Assembly: GCF_017874535.1 (NCBI RefSeq)
Contig: NZ_JAGGLS010000005.1
Span: 62,001-126,000, forward strand
From: Anaerococcus nagyae
GTDB taxonomy: Bacteria > Bacillota > Clostridia > Tissierellales > Peptoniphilaceae
Length of the DNA stretch: 64,000 bases
Reading direction: 5' to 3'
How positions within the stretch are numbered: position 1 is the stretch's first letter; every line of letters starts with the position of its first letter. Below are positions 47,058-58,746 of the stretch, piece after piece. The notes below the pieces were generated by a model. That model saw nothing but the letters and a program-made list of their open reading frames with translations. It did no database searches and was not told the DNA's origin. The translations under genes were made by a program, and so were the position numbers.

Positions 47058-47570
47058 ATGAAAGATTTAGTAGAAATATATTCATCAGACAATGATTCAT
47101 TTGCTGTAGGTTATGTGATCTATCAAAGTGATGATAGATTATTCACCCACCTTGTAGATGATCAAGGTAAATTTGATGGTTATTTATTGTTTGATAAAAA
47201 TACAATTGACGGTATTGAAAAGAATAGCGAATATCTTAAAAAAATTGAAACCTATATGGGTTTTTGGGGCAATATCTCTATAGGTGATAGCGATAACGAG
47301 ATATACTCTTCTAAACCTGACTTTATAGATCTAATAAAATATGCCAAAGATCATAAGAAAATCATAAGACTTGCGACAAGTTTTAATTATTATGATTCTA
47401 TAACTGGTTTTGTAAAGGACTATAATGACGATATTGTCAATATAGATGCAATAAATACATCAAATGCCAAAATATTTGATACATTCGAAATACCAATAGA
47501 AAAACTTATAAGCCTAGAAATAGAATCAATAGATAATTTCTTGCTAGGCTACGCTTATAAAAAATCATGA
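47058..47570 (+). CDS. Unknown protein following the T-box transporter
   Basis: 170 aa, soluble, beta-rich, acidic. Two halves look related (a first half around residues 15-80 and a second half from 95), each with a phrase like DSFAVGYVIY or DSITGFVKDY, so it may contain two small barrel repeats. No family is recognised. It sits 8 bp after the ATPase and overlaps murJ by 4 bp, so it shares the operon. Confidence 0.6.
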   Translation: MKDLVEIYSSDNDSFAVGYVIYQSDDRLFTHLVDDQGKFDGYLLFDKNTIDGIEKNSEYLKKIETYMGFWGNISIGDSDNEIYSSKPDFIDLIKYAKDHKKIIRLATSFNYYDSITGFVKDYNDDIVNIDAINTSNAKIFDTFEIPIEKLISLEIESIDNFLLGYAYKKS

Positions 47571-49069
47571 ATAATACACTTTTATTAATAATTTTAAATC
47601 TAATAGGTAAACTTTTTGCTTTTGGTAGAGAAATGATATTTTCTTATGTATATGGTACAGGCCCTATAACAGATGCCTTTAATACCTCAACTACAGCTGC
47701 TACCCTCATATTTTCAGTAATAACTTATGCACTAAGCAAAACCTATATACCAACTTACGAGGAAATAATAAAAAAAGAGGGGGAAAAATCTGGAGATAAA
47801 TTTACAAATAACTTATTGAACTTTTCCCTTTTTTTGTCAACGTTAATAATGATTTTAGGGTTGATATTTGCTCCATCAATTGTTAAGCTCTTTGCAGCAG
47901 GCTATAGTGGAGAAAAATTAAAAATAGCAACTTTATTTATGCGTGCCATAATGATTACCATATATCCAAATATATACGCTGCTATTTTATCTGCTTATTT
48001 ACAAGTTAAGGGAGACTTTCTTACACCAGCATTACCTTTTCTAATCCTAAATGTAATACTATCTATAACAATAGTTATATCTAAGTCCAATGTAAGTATT
48101 ATAGCAATCGGTATATTTTTAGCCTACCTTGTCCAGTTTGTAGTATTTCCAAAAGCTATTAAAAAAGTAGGGTTTAAAAGAGGAAAAGTAAAATTCGTAT
48201 ATGATGAAAACATCAAAAAAATTGTTCTTTTATCCCTGCCTACTACATTTTCTATGGCAGCAGTCTATATATCAACTATTGTAGATCAATCATTTGCTTC
48301 TTTAGTTGCAAGCGATGGTGGAGTTTCTATACTAAATTATGCACTGAAGATTATAAGAATAATAAGTTCTACATTTATAGTGCCTTTCCAAGTTACTGCA
48401 TATCCAATTATAGGCAAACTTGTAGCAGAAGGTGATATAAAGGGAATGAAGGAAGTTACAAGTAAAACAATGGTTAAAATACTTATACTATTTGTCCCAT
48501 CAATTATAGGTATGATGGTCCTATCAAGGCCAATAATATCATTTGTATACTATCGAGGTGCTTTTTCATATCAGGATATGATTATGACAAGTGATGTATT
48601 ATTTTACTACACACTTTATTTAATAGGTCCTGCTATAGTAGATGTACTTTACCTATCATTTTTTAGTCACCAAAATACAAAAGTACCAACTATAATATCA
48701 TTTGTTCAGTTAGGTATAAATATAATCCTCGATTATACTCTTTCTAAAGCTTATGGATTGGTTGGGTTAGCCCTTGCTACAACAATTAGCCAAGTAGCTC
48801 CGATAGTGATAGCCTTTATAATCTATAATAAAAGCTATGGAAGCTTAAATATAGGATATATTTTTAAAAATTTAATAAAAATATTATTAGCTGGAGCTAT
48901 AATCGGAGCATTTGCAAACTACTTCTACAAATTAAGACCATCTAATTTATGGTTATTAGTTACTATTGCCCTTACAGGACTAATTTATCTTCTTATCGTA
49001 TATTTACTAAAAGTCGATGAGCTTGATGAAATAGCATCTGCCTTTAAGCTAAAAAAGAAAAAATCATAA
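47567..49069 (+). CDS. murJ: Lipid II flippase MurJ
   Basis: 500 aa, 14 membrane helices of the MATE/MVF superfamily, starting LNLIGKLFAFGREMIFSYVYGTG. It flips undecaprenyl-linked peptidoglycan precursors across the membrane. It is the last gene of this operon. ATG overlaps the previous stop (ATGA). Confidence 0.88.
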   Translation: MNNTLLLIILNLIGKLFAFGREMIFSYVYGTGPITDAFNTSTTAATLIFSVITYALSKTYIPTYEEIIKKEGEKSGDKFTNNLLNFSLFLSTLIMILGLIFAPSIVKLFAAGYSGEKLKIATLFMRAIMITIYPNIYAAILSAYLQVKGDFLTPALPFLILNVILSITIVISKSNVSIIAIGIFLAYLVQFVVFPKAIKKVGFKRGKVKFVYDENIKKIVLLSLPTTFSMAAVYISTIVDQSFASLVASDGGVSILNYALKIIRIISSTFIVPFQVTAYPIIGKLVAEGDIKGMKEVTSKTMVKILILFVPSIIGMMVLSRPIISFVYYRGAFSYQDMIMTSDVLFYYTLYLIGPAIVDVLYLSFFSHQNTKVPTIISFVQLGINIILDYTLSKAYGLVGLALATTISQVAPIVIAFIIYNKSYGSLNIGYIFKNLIKILLAGAIIGAFANYFYKLRPSNLWLLVTIALTGLIYLLIVYLLKVDELDEIASAFKLKKKKS

Positions 49070-49090
49070 GAACTTTATCCATTAAAAAAT

Positions 49091-49118
49091 CCCCAAAATC
49101 TAAAGTACGATTTTGGGG
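49091..49118. terminator. Bidirectional terminator after murJ
   Basis: A 10-bp stem, CCCCAAAATC against GATTTTGGGG, with an 8-base loop. It lies between the convergent murJ and the glycerol operon. Confidence 0.75.
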
Positions 49119-49150
49119 TATTTCTATCTTAGGAAAAATTATAGAAAAGT

Positions 49151-49507
49151 CTATGCTCTCTCATCTGTAGCAATTACATTTACTCCTGTATCTAGGACGT
49201 TATCAATTACTACATCACCTATATGCACTGGGGTTTTAATCTCAGTATTATTGATTTCTTTCATACATTCAAATATTAATCCTTTTGGAATAGCAGTTTC
49301 TGTTTTTACTGGAACACTGTAAGCATTACTTCCAGAAATTTTAACTGTCGAACATACCATCCTCTTTGGATCCTTTACTTCATCTCTTACGTAATTTTCT
49401 CCACGTTTACAGTTATTTCCTGATATATCTGTTATCTCTTCCCCATCCATGGTTACTACTACTTGACAACCTAATGGGCAATTGATACATGTGAATTGTT
49501 TTTTCAT
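49151..49507 (-). CDS. DUF1667 cysteine-containing protein
   Basis: 118 aa. An N-terminal CINCPLGC (about 7-14) plus later NCKRGENY and VCSTVK cysteines suggest metal or iron-sulfur binding. DUF1667 proteins are regularly encoded beside the anaerobic glycerol-3-phosphate dehydrogenase flavoproteins, as here. Function unknown; probably an electron-transfer partner. ATG overlaps the stop of the flavoprotein gene by 4 bp. Confidence 0.85.
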   Translation of the reverse strand: MKKQFTCINCPLGCQVVVTMDGEEITDISGNNCKRGENYVRDEVKDPKRMVCSTVKISGSNAYSVPVKTETAIPKGLIFECMKEINNTEIKTPVHIGDVVIDNVLDTGVNVIATDERA

Positions 49508-50763
49508 ACTTCCTCCAATTTAATAGTGATTTTTTTAGTTTCTGGATCTATATCTTCTTTTTTAAGTCTGAGTAGTTCCATTTCACCTGGAGCTAGAACT
49601 CTTTTTTTACGCTCAACTATGCATTTATCATCTGTATATACACAAATTTTTCTAGATGGGTATACGTTGTTCACTCTAAATTTAACTATTATTGATTCAT
49701 CCATATTTTCATAATCTATAAATTGAGGAAGTGTGTATGATATGCCATTTCCTGCTTCTAGATCAATTGTATGCTCTGATGTTTCTTTGAATTCACCTTT
49801 TATATAGTTTGCTGCATTAACTGCTGCAAGTTCACTTTCTTCCGATACAAAGTCTACTAAATCATGAACGTGTAAAACATTTCCTGCTGCAAATATACCA
49901 TCTACATTTGTCATTAGCTTATCTGATACATAAGCTCCCTTTGTTCTTGGATCTAGCTTAATATTTGCCTCTTTAGTAAGTTCGTTTTCTGGTAGAAGGC
50001 CAACTGAAAGAAGAACTGTATCACATTCTACAAATTTTTCTGTTCCTTCAATTACTCTTAAGTTTTCATCTACTTTTGATAGATAAACTCCTTCTACTCT
50101 ATCAGTTCCTTTAATGCCTGAAATTGTTGTTGAATAATAAAGTGGAATATCATAGTCGTGTAAGCATTGAACTATATTTCTCTTTAGACCACCTGAAAAT
50201 GGCATAAGTTCTGCTACACATTCTACTTCTGCGCCTTCTAGAGTCATACGTCTTGCCATGATAAGTCCTATATCTCCAGATCCTAATATAACTACTTTCT
50301 TTCCTGGTAGATATCCTTCAAGATTTACTAATTTTTGAGCTGTACCTGCACTATAAACACCAGCTGGACGACTTCCTGGAGTATTTAGCGCTCCTCTTGG
50401 TCTTTCTCTACAACCCATAGCTAGAATTATTGCTTTTGGTTTTACTTCAAACATTCCACGTTCTTCATTCATTAATAAAACTGTTTTATCTTCGTGAAGA
50501 TCCATTACGATGGTATTCATCATTATATCTATATCTCTTTTTTGAGCTTCATCAATAAATCTATGTGCGTATTCAGGACCTGTTAACTCCTCTTTGAATC
50601 TTTGTAACCCAAACCCGTTATGGATACATTGATTTAATATACCACCTAATCTATTATCACGTTCTACCACAAGGATATTTTTGATTCCTTCATCGTAGGC
50701 TTTTACTGCTGCTGAAAGTCCTGCTGGACCTCCACCAATTATTACTAAATCATAGTCTTTCAT
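49504..50763 (-). CDS. NAD(P)/FAD oxidoreductase of the glycerol operon
   Basis: 419 aa. FAD motif IIGGGPAGLSAA at residues 7-18, NAD(P) motif ILGSGDIGLIMARR near 162. It belongs to the pyridine nucleotide-disulfide-like flavoproteins that accompany GlpA-like enzymes. It probably passes electrons from glycerol-3-phosphate oxidation to NAD(P) or a carrier. It lies 9 bp after the dehydrogenase gene. Confidence 0.88.
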   Translation of the reverse strand: MKDYDLVIIGGGPAGLSAAVKAYDEGIKNILVVERDNRLGGILNQCIHNGFGLQRFKEELTGPEYAHRFIDEAQKRDIDIMMNTIVMDLHEDKTVLLMNEERGMFEVKPKAIILAMGCRERPRGALNTPGSRPAGVYSAGTAQKLVNLEGYLPGKKVVILGSGDIGLIMARRMTLEGAEVECVAELMPFSGGLKRNIVQCLHDYDIPLYYSTTISGIKGTDRVEGVYLSKVDENLRVIEGTEKFVECDTVLLSVGLLPENELTKEANIKLDPRTKGAYVSDKLMTNVDGIFAAGNVLHVHDLVDFVSEESELAAVNAANYIKGEFKETSEHTIDLEAGNGISYTLPQFIDYENMDESIIVKFRVNNVYPSRKICVYTDDKCIVERKKRVLAPGEMELLRLKKEDIDPETKKITIKLEEV

Positions 50764-50772
50764 TTCTTCCCC

Positions 50773-52200
50773 CTACTTTGCTCTCTTTTCAATATAGAAA
50801 GAGTCTTTACCTTTTTTAGTTATCTCTTCTTCACTAACGCCAAGTTCTCTAGACAAGATCTCAATAATTGATGGTAAGCAGAAACCACCTTGGCATCTAC
50901 CCGCTGTAGCTCGACAACGTCTCTTGATTCCATCTACTGTTCTTGCTCCAACAGGTGCATGGATGGCATCTACAATTTCGCCTTCGGTTACTTTTTCACA
51001 TCTACAAATGATCTTGCCATATAATGGATTTTCTTTAATAAGCTCATTATGCTCTTTCCTTGTCATCTCACTTGTTTTTGGAATAGCTTTTCTACCTGGC
51101 TTAAAGTCAGATTTTTCTTCTAATTCTAGGGAGTCTTTGATAAGATCTGCCATATACTTACCAATAGCAGGTGCTGATGTAAGTCCTGGCGATTCTATAC
51201 CTACACAATCAAAAAATCCTTTTTTACTTTCCTCTAAGATAAAGTCTCCGTTTGATTCATGAGCTCTGTTTCCTGAAAAAGAGGTGATTACTTGACGAAC
51301 AGGAACATTATCTACTGTATCATTTACTTTATCAATTACTTCTTCTATAGCCTCTCTAGTTGTTACTAAGTCTGCTTTATCATCAACAAAGTCTGATGTA
51401 GGTCCTATCAAAGTATTATCATCAATTGTAGGAGTTACAAGTATACCTTTACCTTTTTCTGTAGGTAGGTTAAATAAGACATGATTTACATATCCTTTTG
51501 TTGCTTTATCAAGGAGTAAATATTCTCCACGACGTGCTCTGATTTCAAACTTATTATCATCAAATACCATATCATGGATTTGATCAGAATATAAACCTGC
51601 TGCATTTACAACTGCCTTTGTTTCTATTTCTTCACCATCAGCAGTAATTAACACATAGTGATCTTCTTTTTCAACTATATCTTTAATTTCTGCATTTAAT
51701 TTATATTCAACACCATTTATATTTGATCCTTCAGTATAAGCTATGTTCATTAAAAATGGATCTACTATACCAGCTTCTTCACAGTATAAAGCAGCATATA
51801 CGTTTTCTTCAACATGAGGTTCTAATTCACGAATTTCTTCGTTATAAATTATTTTCATGCCACCAACACCATTTTCTATACCTTGATCATATAGTTTTTG
51901 TAAATTTGGGAAGTCTTTTTCATCATGGCATAAAACTAAGGTTCCTATTTGCTTGTATGGAAAAGATAGCTCATCTGCTAACTCTCTCATCATGTGGTTA
52001 CCTTCAACATTCATTTTCGCTTTCATACTACCTGGCTCAGCATCATAGCCACCGTGGCAAATAGCAGAGTTTGCTTTTGATGTCTCTTCGCAAACATCAG
52101 CATGCTTTTCTACTACAAGGAAATCTCCCTTGTATTTTGATAAATTGTAAGCTACAGATGTGCCTGTTACACCTGCTCCTATTATTACAACATCTTTCAT
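50773..52200 (-). CDS. glpA: FAD-dependent glycerol-3-phosphate dehydrogenase (GlpA-like) with Bfd-type domain
   Basis: 475 aa. FAD motif VVIIGAGVTGTSVAYNL (about 3-19), DAO fold, and a C-terminal Bfd-like iron-sulfur domain with CRC and CRATAGRCQGGFC (about 400-445). It oxidises glycerol 3-phosphate to dihydroxyacetone phosphate. The start is ATG at 52200 with AAGGAGAA; the further in-frame start at 52254 lies in the attenuator. It follows glpK after a terminator. Confidence 0.88.
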   Translation of the reverse strand: MKDVVIIGAGVTGTSVAYNLSKYKGDFLVVEKHADVCEETSKANSAICHGGYDAEPGSMKAKMNVEGNHMMRELADELSFPYKQIGTLVLCHDEKDFPNLQKLYDQGIENGVGGMKIIYNEEIRELEPHVEENVYAALYCEEAGIVDPFLMNIAYTEGSNINGVEYKLNAEIKDIVEKEDHYVLITADGEEIETKAVVNAAGLYSDQIHDMVFDDNKFEIRARRGEYLLLDKATKGYVNHVLFNLPTEKGKGILVTPTIDDNTLIGPTSDFVDDKADLVTTREAIEEVIDKVNDTVDNVPVRQVITSFSGNRAHESNGDFILEESKKGFFDCVGIESPGLTSAPAIGKYMADLIKDSLELEEKSDFKPGRKAIPKTSEMTRKEHNELIKENPLYGKIICRCEKVTEGEIVDAIHAPVGARTVDGIKRRCRATAGRCQGGFCLPSIIEILSRELGVSEEEITKKGKDSFYIEKRAK

Positions 52201-52221
52201 ATTCTTCTCCTTATATGTACT

Positions 52222-52259
52222 AAAAAAGAGCCAGTATATGGCTCTTTTGGGCAAAAGAG
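52222..52259 (-). terminator. Terminator with alternative hairpin between glpK and glpA
   Basis: On the minus strand a 10-bp stem AAAAGAGCCA/TGGCTCTTTT (52248-52239 with 52233-52224) is followed by six T residues. An upstream segment can pair with its 5' arm instead, as CTCTTTTG/CAAAAGAG (52242-52259). The two forms exclude each other, as in an attenuator. It is likely a target of GlpP, whose gene lies upstream; this is inferred. Confidence 0.7.
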
Positions 52260-52296
52260 TCCTAGAAAATCCTTAAACTCTTTCTCAATTACTATT

Positions 52297-54382
<2,086 letters not shown>

Positions 54383-54403
54383 AAAACCTCCATTTAAAAG
54401 GAC

Positions 54404-54438
54404 AAAACGAGCCCATTCATATTCAATTGGCTCGTTTC
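54404..54438 (-). terminator. Leader hairpin upstream of glpP
   Basis: A 9-bp stem, AAACGAGCC/GGCTCGTTT, with a 17-base loop and a T-rich tail, ahead of the glpP RBS. The GAGCC/GGCTC core is shared with the glpK-glpA terminator, suggesting both are GlpP targets. The T-run is weak. Confidence 0.55.
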
Positions 54439-54512
54439 TCATCACTCATATTATTATATATACACTTTATCATAAATTTTATAGTTTTGCAAATCTTTTC
54501 CTAAATATTTTA

Positions 54513-55109
54513 CTAGAAATTTTGCTTACCTTCTGTTACACCATCTCCACTTAAAACTTTTGGGATTGTTTTTAAAAATATTTTCAAATCATTCATAAAA
54601 GTTAATTGACTAGCATATAAACCATCTGTATAGGCCTTATCTTTTGGAGATAAATTATCTCTACCAGATATTTGTGAGAGTCCAGTAATACCTGGTTTTG
54701 CTGAGTAAGCATTATTAGCAGCTCTTAAATCTAACAATTCTTTTTCCTTTAAAATTACAGGTCTTGGCCCAACAAAACTCATATCACCTTTAAGAATATT
54801 AATTAACTGTGGGATTTCATCAAGACTTGTCTTTCTTAAAAACTTTCCTAAAGGAGTTATGTAAGCATCTGGATTATCTAGCTCCCATGTGGAAGCGTTT
54901 TTGGGAGCCGACATTTTCATAGATCTAAACTTATAGCATAAGAAAGGCTTGTTATACCTGCCTGCTCTTTCTTGTTTAAATAACACAGTTCCTTTCGGTT
55001 CATATATTTTTGATATAATAGCTATTATCAAAAATAATGGGCTAAGGATTACTATAAGTATTAAACTTAATAAAAAGTCTAATAATGGTTTTATTAAATT
55101 TTGATACAT
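54513..55109 (-). CDS. Undecaprenyl-phosphate sugar transferase (bacterial sugar transferase domain)
   Basis: 198 aa. One N-terminal membrane helix (about 8-30) precedes the catalytic domain with GTVLFKQERAGR, CYKFRSM, KTSLDEIPQL and FVGPRP motifs. It attaches the first sugar-1-phosphate to undecaprenyl phosphate for glycan assembly. It lacks the extra N-terminal helices of WcaJ, so it is the short, monotopic form. Which sugar it uses is unknown, and no glycan cluster is nearby. Confidence 0.9.
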   Translation of the reverse strand: MYQNLIKPLLDFLLSLILIVILSPLFLIIAIISKIYEPKGTVLFKQERAGRYNKPFLCYKFRSMKMSAPKNASTWELDNPDAYITPLGKFLRKTSLDEIPQLINILKGDMSFVGPRPVILKEKELLDLRAANNAYSAKPGITGLSQISGRDNLSPKDKAYTDGLYASQLTFMNDLKIFLKTIPKVLSGDGVTEGKQNF

Positions 55110-55132
55110 ATAACCTCCTTGCCCTCATTTAG

Positions 55133-55831
55133 TCAATTCGTAAACAAAGCAAGTTCTTTTTCGTTTAATTCTCTATAATCGCCTTCATTTAGGAATGGAT
55201 CCAGTCTAAGTTCCCCTATTGCGATTCTCTTAAGCTCTACTACTTCATTTCCTAAATTTGAAAAAAGTCTTTTTACTAAATGAAACTTTCCCTCAGTAAC
55301 TTTTACTATGGCTTTTTTATCATCTATTATCTTAAGTTTAGCTGGACGAGCTTGATAATCATCTTCTGCTATGTAAACACCTTGTAAAAATTCTTCTACT
55401 AAAGACTCATCTATTAAATCCCTAGTCTCTACTTCATATGTCTTTTCAATATTTGAATTAGGACTTGTAATCTTATGTATAAAATTTCCATCTGTTGATA
55501 AAATTAATAATCCTCTAGTATCTTTATCTAGCCTGCCTGCTATAGATAAGTCAAGGGTTTTATAAAAATCATCCAAAATATCAACTACAGTGGGATCAAC
55601 ATCATAAGTTGAAGATATGTAACCTTGTGGTTTATTCATCATTATATAGATATTTTCAAAATATTCTACAAATTCCCCCATATAAAAAACTTCATCTACA
55701 TTAGGATCAACTTGGGTTGATGTATCTTTGACAATATCCCCATTAATAACTAGAGCTCCTTTTTTTGCATTACGCTTGATATTTCTTCTTGTATCAAGGT
55801 TAGCATTTCCAATCATCTTATCTACTCTCAT
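55133..55831 (-). CDS. rsuA: 16S rRNA pseudouridine synthase RsuA
   Basis: 232 aa. An S4-type RNA-binding start (about 1-55) precedes a catalytic domain with the Asp in AGRLDKDTRGLL (about residue 98). It makes pseudouridine 516 in 16S rRNA, by family. Its start overlaps the PadR gene by 14 bp, an unusual pairing. Confidence 0.9.
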   Translation of the reverse strand: MRVDKMIGNANLDTRRNIKRNAKKGALVINGDIVKDTSTQVDPNVDEVFYMGEFVEYFENIYIMMNKPQGYISSTYDVDPTVVDILDDFYKTLDLSIAGRLDKDTRGLLILSTDGNFIHKITSPNSNIEKTYEVETRDLIDESLVEEFLQGVYIAEDDYQARPAKLKIIDDKKAIVKVTEGKFHLVKRLFSNLGNEVVELKRIAIGELRLDPFLNEGDYRELNEKELALFTN

Positions 55832-56150
55832 CTATTCCCCCTATCACTTTGTATACAGCTTGGTTAAGTTCCTTATAAGATTCATAGAAATCTTCTAGAT
55901 ACTTACTACCTTTAGCTGTTATATAGTAATACTTACGGCGTGGACCTATCTCCGACTTTTTATAGCCTCCCAATATATAACCTTTTTTTGTAAGTCTCTG
56001 CAAAATTGGATATACTGTACCCTCTGTCATAGTATAGAAGCCATTATGCTTTAGCTCTTCTACTATTTCATAGCCGTAAGTTTCATTATTTTTTATAATA
56101 TGGAGAATTACCCCATCTATTACCCCTTTTAGCATTTGAGATTCTATCAT
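55818..56150 (-). CDS. PadR-family transcriptional regulator
   Basis: 110 aa. The winged helix reads GYEIVEELKHNGFYTMTEGTVYPILQRL, typical of PadR. A short C-terminal helix dimerises. PadR proteins usually control neighbouring transporter or stress genes; here the only overlapping gene is rsuA, so the target is unclear. The start codon is ATG at 56150. Confidence 0.88.
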   Translation of the reverse strand: MIESQMLKGVIDGVILHIIKNNETYGYEIVEELKHNGFYTMTEGTVYPILQRLTKKGYILGGYKKSEIGPRRKYYYITAKGSKYLEDFYESYKELNQAVYKVIGGIDESR

Positions 56151-56190
56151 ATTATCACCTTTCTATATTGTATAACATAGTAGACAATAA

Positions 56191-58746
56191 TCAATACCTA
56201 TCACAATAATATTTCATAGGGCAAAACTTACACTCACTTGTATCCGATGTTTTACCATATATATTCTCGTTTAAAATATTTTTTGCTATCCCATCAATAA
56301 CACTTATATCAAAATTTAAATCTTCTACTTTAATTAACTCGTCTTTTTCTATAAAATAAAGATATAAATTATTAGTTTTTTCCTTATTAAGCTCCATAAG
56401 ATACTTATAAGTTACCAGCTGATTTTTATATTTTTTTAAAGTCAAATCATCAAATGACCCTGTTTTTATATCCATAATAGAATTGTCTTCTAAGATAATG
56501 TCAATATTTCCTTGGAGTATATAAAAATCCCTATCTAACTTGTAATTTGACTCTGTGTCTATCACCTTGAAATCTTTCTTGATAAAATTTAAAATAACAT
56601 TTTTATATTTTAAATTATTCTTTAAAAAAGGTTCTATATTAGAATCGCTAGGATATTTTGAAATATATTCACTTAGCTCATGAACTCTACTACCATAAAT
56701 TAAGTTTTTAGTTTTAGGTAAACTATAGGACAACCTTCTTAAAAACTTATATTTAAGTGGACATGCGTTATATATTTCTATATCTGTAGTATAAGCCAAA
56801 ATTTGCTTATTTCTTTTTTCTTCATGCCTTTTAAAATCAATAGTTGAAAGAATTGAACTATCATTAAGCTTTTTCGAAAAATTTTCTAATCTATAATCTC
56901 TAGAATTATCCAATAAAACTAGCAAATTCTTAGCCCTAGTAAATGCAGTATAATATTTTCTATAAAAATCTTTAATCGGCCTTTTATTATCATTTTCTTT
57001 ATAAGAGTAATACTCAAGTAGTCTAGGATGATCTCCCCTAGGGTAATCATTAAGACCAGATACAAATACCACATCAAATTCTAACCCTTTAGAATTATGA
57101 ATAGTCATAAAGTTTATAGCTTCATATGATTGATTCAAGGCTTCAAATTCTCTTATAGAATTTGTCTTGTAAAAATAAAATATATAACCATAAATAAATT
57201 CAAAATAATAATCAGAATCATTTTTATCAAAAATTTGCTCGTACTCACTTAATTTTCTTGAAAAAATTCCTATATTATTAAGAGCTCTATCATTTTCTAT
57301 ACTTCCCAGTTTTTTATCAAGAATTTCTTTTAAAATTTTTAAACTAAAGGACTTATACAAAATCTCAGTTAAACCAATATCTTTTTTGTTTCTAAAATAA
57401 GATACTAACTTATCCATTTCCTTAGATTTTATAGTTTGATCATCAAATAACGATGCTAAATACTGTCTATATTCCAACTTCTTTTTTTGCTCATAGCTTA
57501 GATAAGGATTATCCTCTAAATTACTAGGATAAGAAGTAAATGCTCTTACAAAAATATACATAAGAATTCTTATTTCATATCTTTCAAAAAAATTACTTGA
57601 TCCCATATTTAAGACTGCAAGTCCCTTTGATTCTAAAAATGCTTGCAAACTTTTAGGATAATAGCTATTAAGGGTAGGAAAAAGAAAACCTATCTGGTTT
57701 AAGTCAATATCTCTATTTAAAAGTTTTATAATTTTATATAGGTTTTCAAAATTATCAGCTCTGGCCCTAACAACCGAATTCTCATTCTTGTTATCTTTAA
57801 AAGAATTTAGCACCTTATTATCAAATTCCTCAACATCCATCCATGACTTTGCTATATCAATTATAGATTGATTGGAGCGATAATTTATATCTAAGCTATA
57901 AAAATTAGCATCTACTCCTAGTTTGTATTTACAAACTTTACCAAAATCCAAGAGATTTTTAGGATCTGCTCCCCTAAAGCTATATAAGGACTGATCATCA
58001 TCTCCAAAAACCATAATATTTTTATCTTTTATCAGCTTAAAGGCTATCTCTTGTTGAATAAAGTTTGTATCCTGATATTCATCAATTATAACAAAATCAA
58101 TAGAGTTTCTAATCTCTTCTCCAATTTGAGAATCACTTAATAAATCATAAAAGTTTTTTAAAATCAATTGAAAATTTATCAAATTATTTTCTCTTAATAT
58201 CTCTAGATGATTTATATAAACTTCATATGCTAGCCTATCCTTTGGATTATTTGAAATTTTTAATGAATTAATGTCTATTAGATTATTAGTAATATCTTCA
58301 AAAACTTCTTGTATAAGGCGAACTCTATTGCCACTAAAGCTTTCCTTAAAACCATTTATTTGTTCAAAACGATATAAGTTTCTTTCCAATAAATATCCTT
58401 CTGTATAAGAATCGATTACCTCAGCCTTAAAAAAGTTATTATTAAGCTTCTTATATTGGTCTATATAAATATTTGCTAAAGAATGGAAATTTCCTATTTT
58501 CAGATCTTTTAGGTCCGTATTTATATTTTCTTTTGTAAATTCTGATAGTATTCGACTATTAAGTTCTGCAGCTGCTTTTTTAGTAAATGTGGTAATTAGG
58601 ATTCTATTAGCTGGAATATACTCATTTTTTACCAAATCCACAACTTTTTTTACAATTGTAAAAGTCTTACCTGTTCCCGGCCCTGCGATAATTGCAGCTG
58701 GAGTTTTAGCTTCTTCTATTACTTTCTTTTGGGCTTTATTAATCAT
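56191..58746 (-). CDS. UvrD/Rep-like DNA helicase with C-terminal iron-sulfur PD-(D/E)XK nuclease
   Basis: 851 aa. SF1A helicase motifs: Walker A AGPGTGKTFT (about 21-30), VIIDEYQDTNF, GDDDQSLYSFRG, and YTAFTRAKNLLVLLD. The C-terminal part (about 660-851) is RecB-like with DIKTGS (nuclease lysine/Asp) and cysteines in YNACPLKYKF and CKFCPMKYYC (839, 842, 848), the four-Cys pattern of AddB/Cas4 clusters. It probably processes DNA ends. It overlaps a GNAT gene by 4 bp. This is one polypeptide, not AddAB. Confidence 0.88.
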   Translation of the reverse strand: MINKAQKKVIEEAKTPAAIIAGPGTGKTFTIVKKVVDLVKNEYIPANRILITTFTKKAAAELNSRILSEFTKENINTDLKDLKIGNFHSLANIYIDQYKKLNNNFFKAEVIDSYTEGYLLERNLYRFEQINGFKESFSGNRVRLIQEVFEDITNNLIDINSLKISNNPKDRLAYEVYINHLEILRENNLINFQLILKNFYDLLSDSQIGEEIRNSIDFVIIDEYQDTNFIQQEIAFKLIKDKNIMVFGDDDQSLYSFRGADPKNLLDFGKVCKYKLGVDANFYSLDINYRSNQSIIDIAKSWMDVEEFDNKVLNSFKDNKNENSVVRARADNFENLYKIIKLLNRDIDLNQIGFLFPTLNSYYPKSLQAFLESKGLAVLNMGSSNFFERYEIRILMYIFVRAFTSYPSNLEDNPYLSYEQKKKLEYRQYLASLFDDQTIKSKEMDKLVSYFRNKKDIGLTEILYKSFSLKILKEILDKKLGSIENDRALNNIGIFSRKLSEYEQIFDKNDSDYYFEFIYGYIFYFYKTNSIREFEALNQSYEAINFMTIHNSKGLEFDVVFVSGLNDYPRGDHPRLLEYYSYKENDNKRPIKDFYRKYYTAFTRAKNLLVLLDNSRDYRLENFSKKLNDSSILSTIDFKRHEEKRNKQILAYTTDIEIYNACPLKYKFLRRLSYSLPKTKNLIYGSRVHELSEYISKYPSDSNIEPFLKNNLKYKNVILNFIKKDFKVIDTESNYKLDRDFYILQGNIDIILEDNSIMDIKTGSFDDLTLKKYKNQLVTYKYLMELNKEKTNNLYLYFIEKDELIKVEDLNFDISVIDGIAKNILNENIYGKTSDTSECKFCPMKYYCDRY

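Noticed and set aside
52201-52254. N-terminal extension of the glycerol-3-phosphate dehydrogenase
   Set aside because: The upstream frame lies in the terminator and precedes the normal FAD motif start; the ATG at 52200 has AAGGAG.
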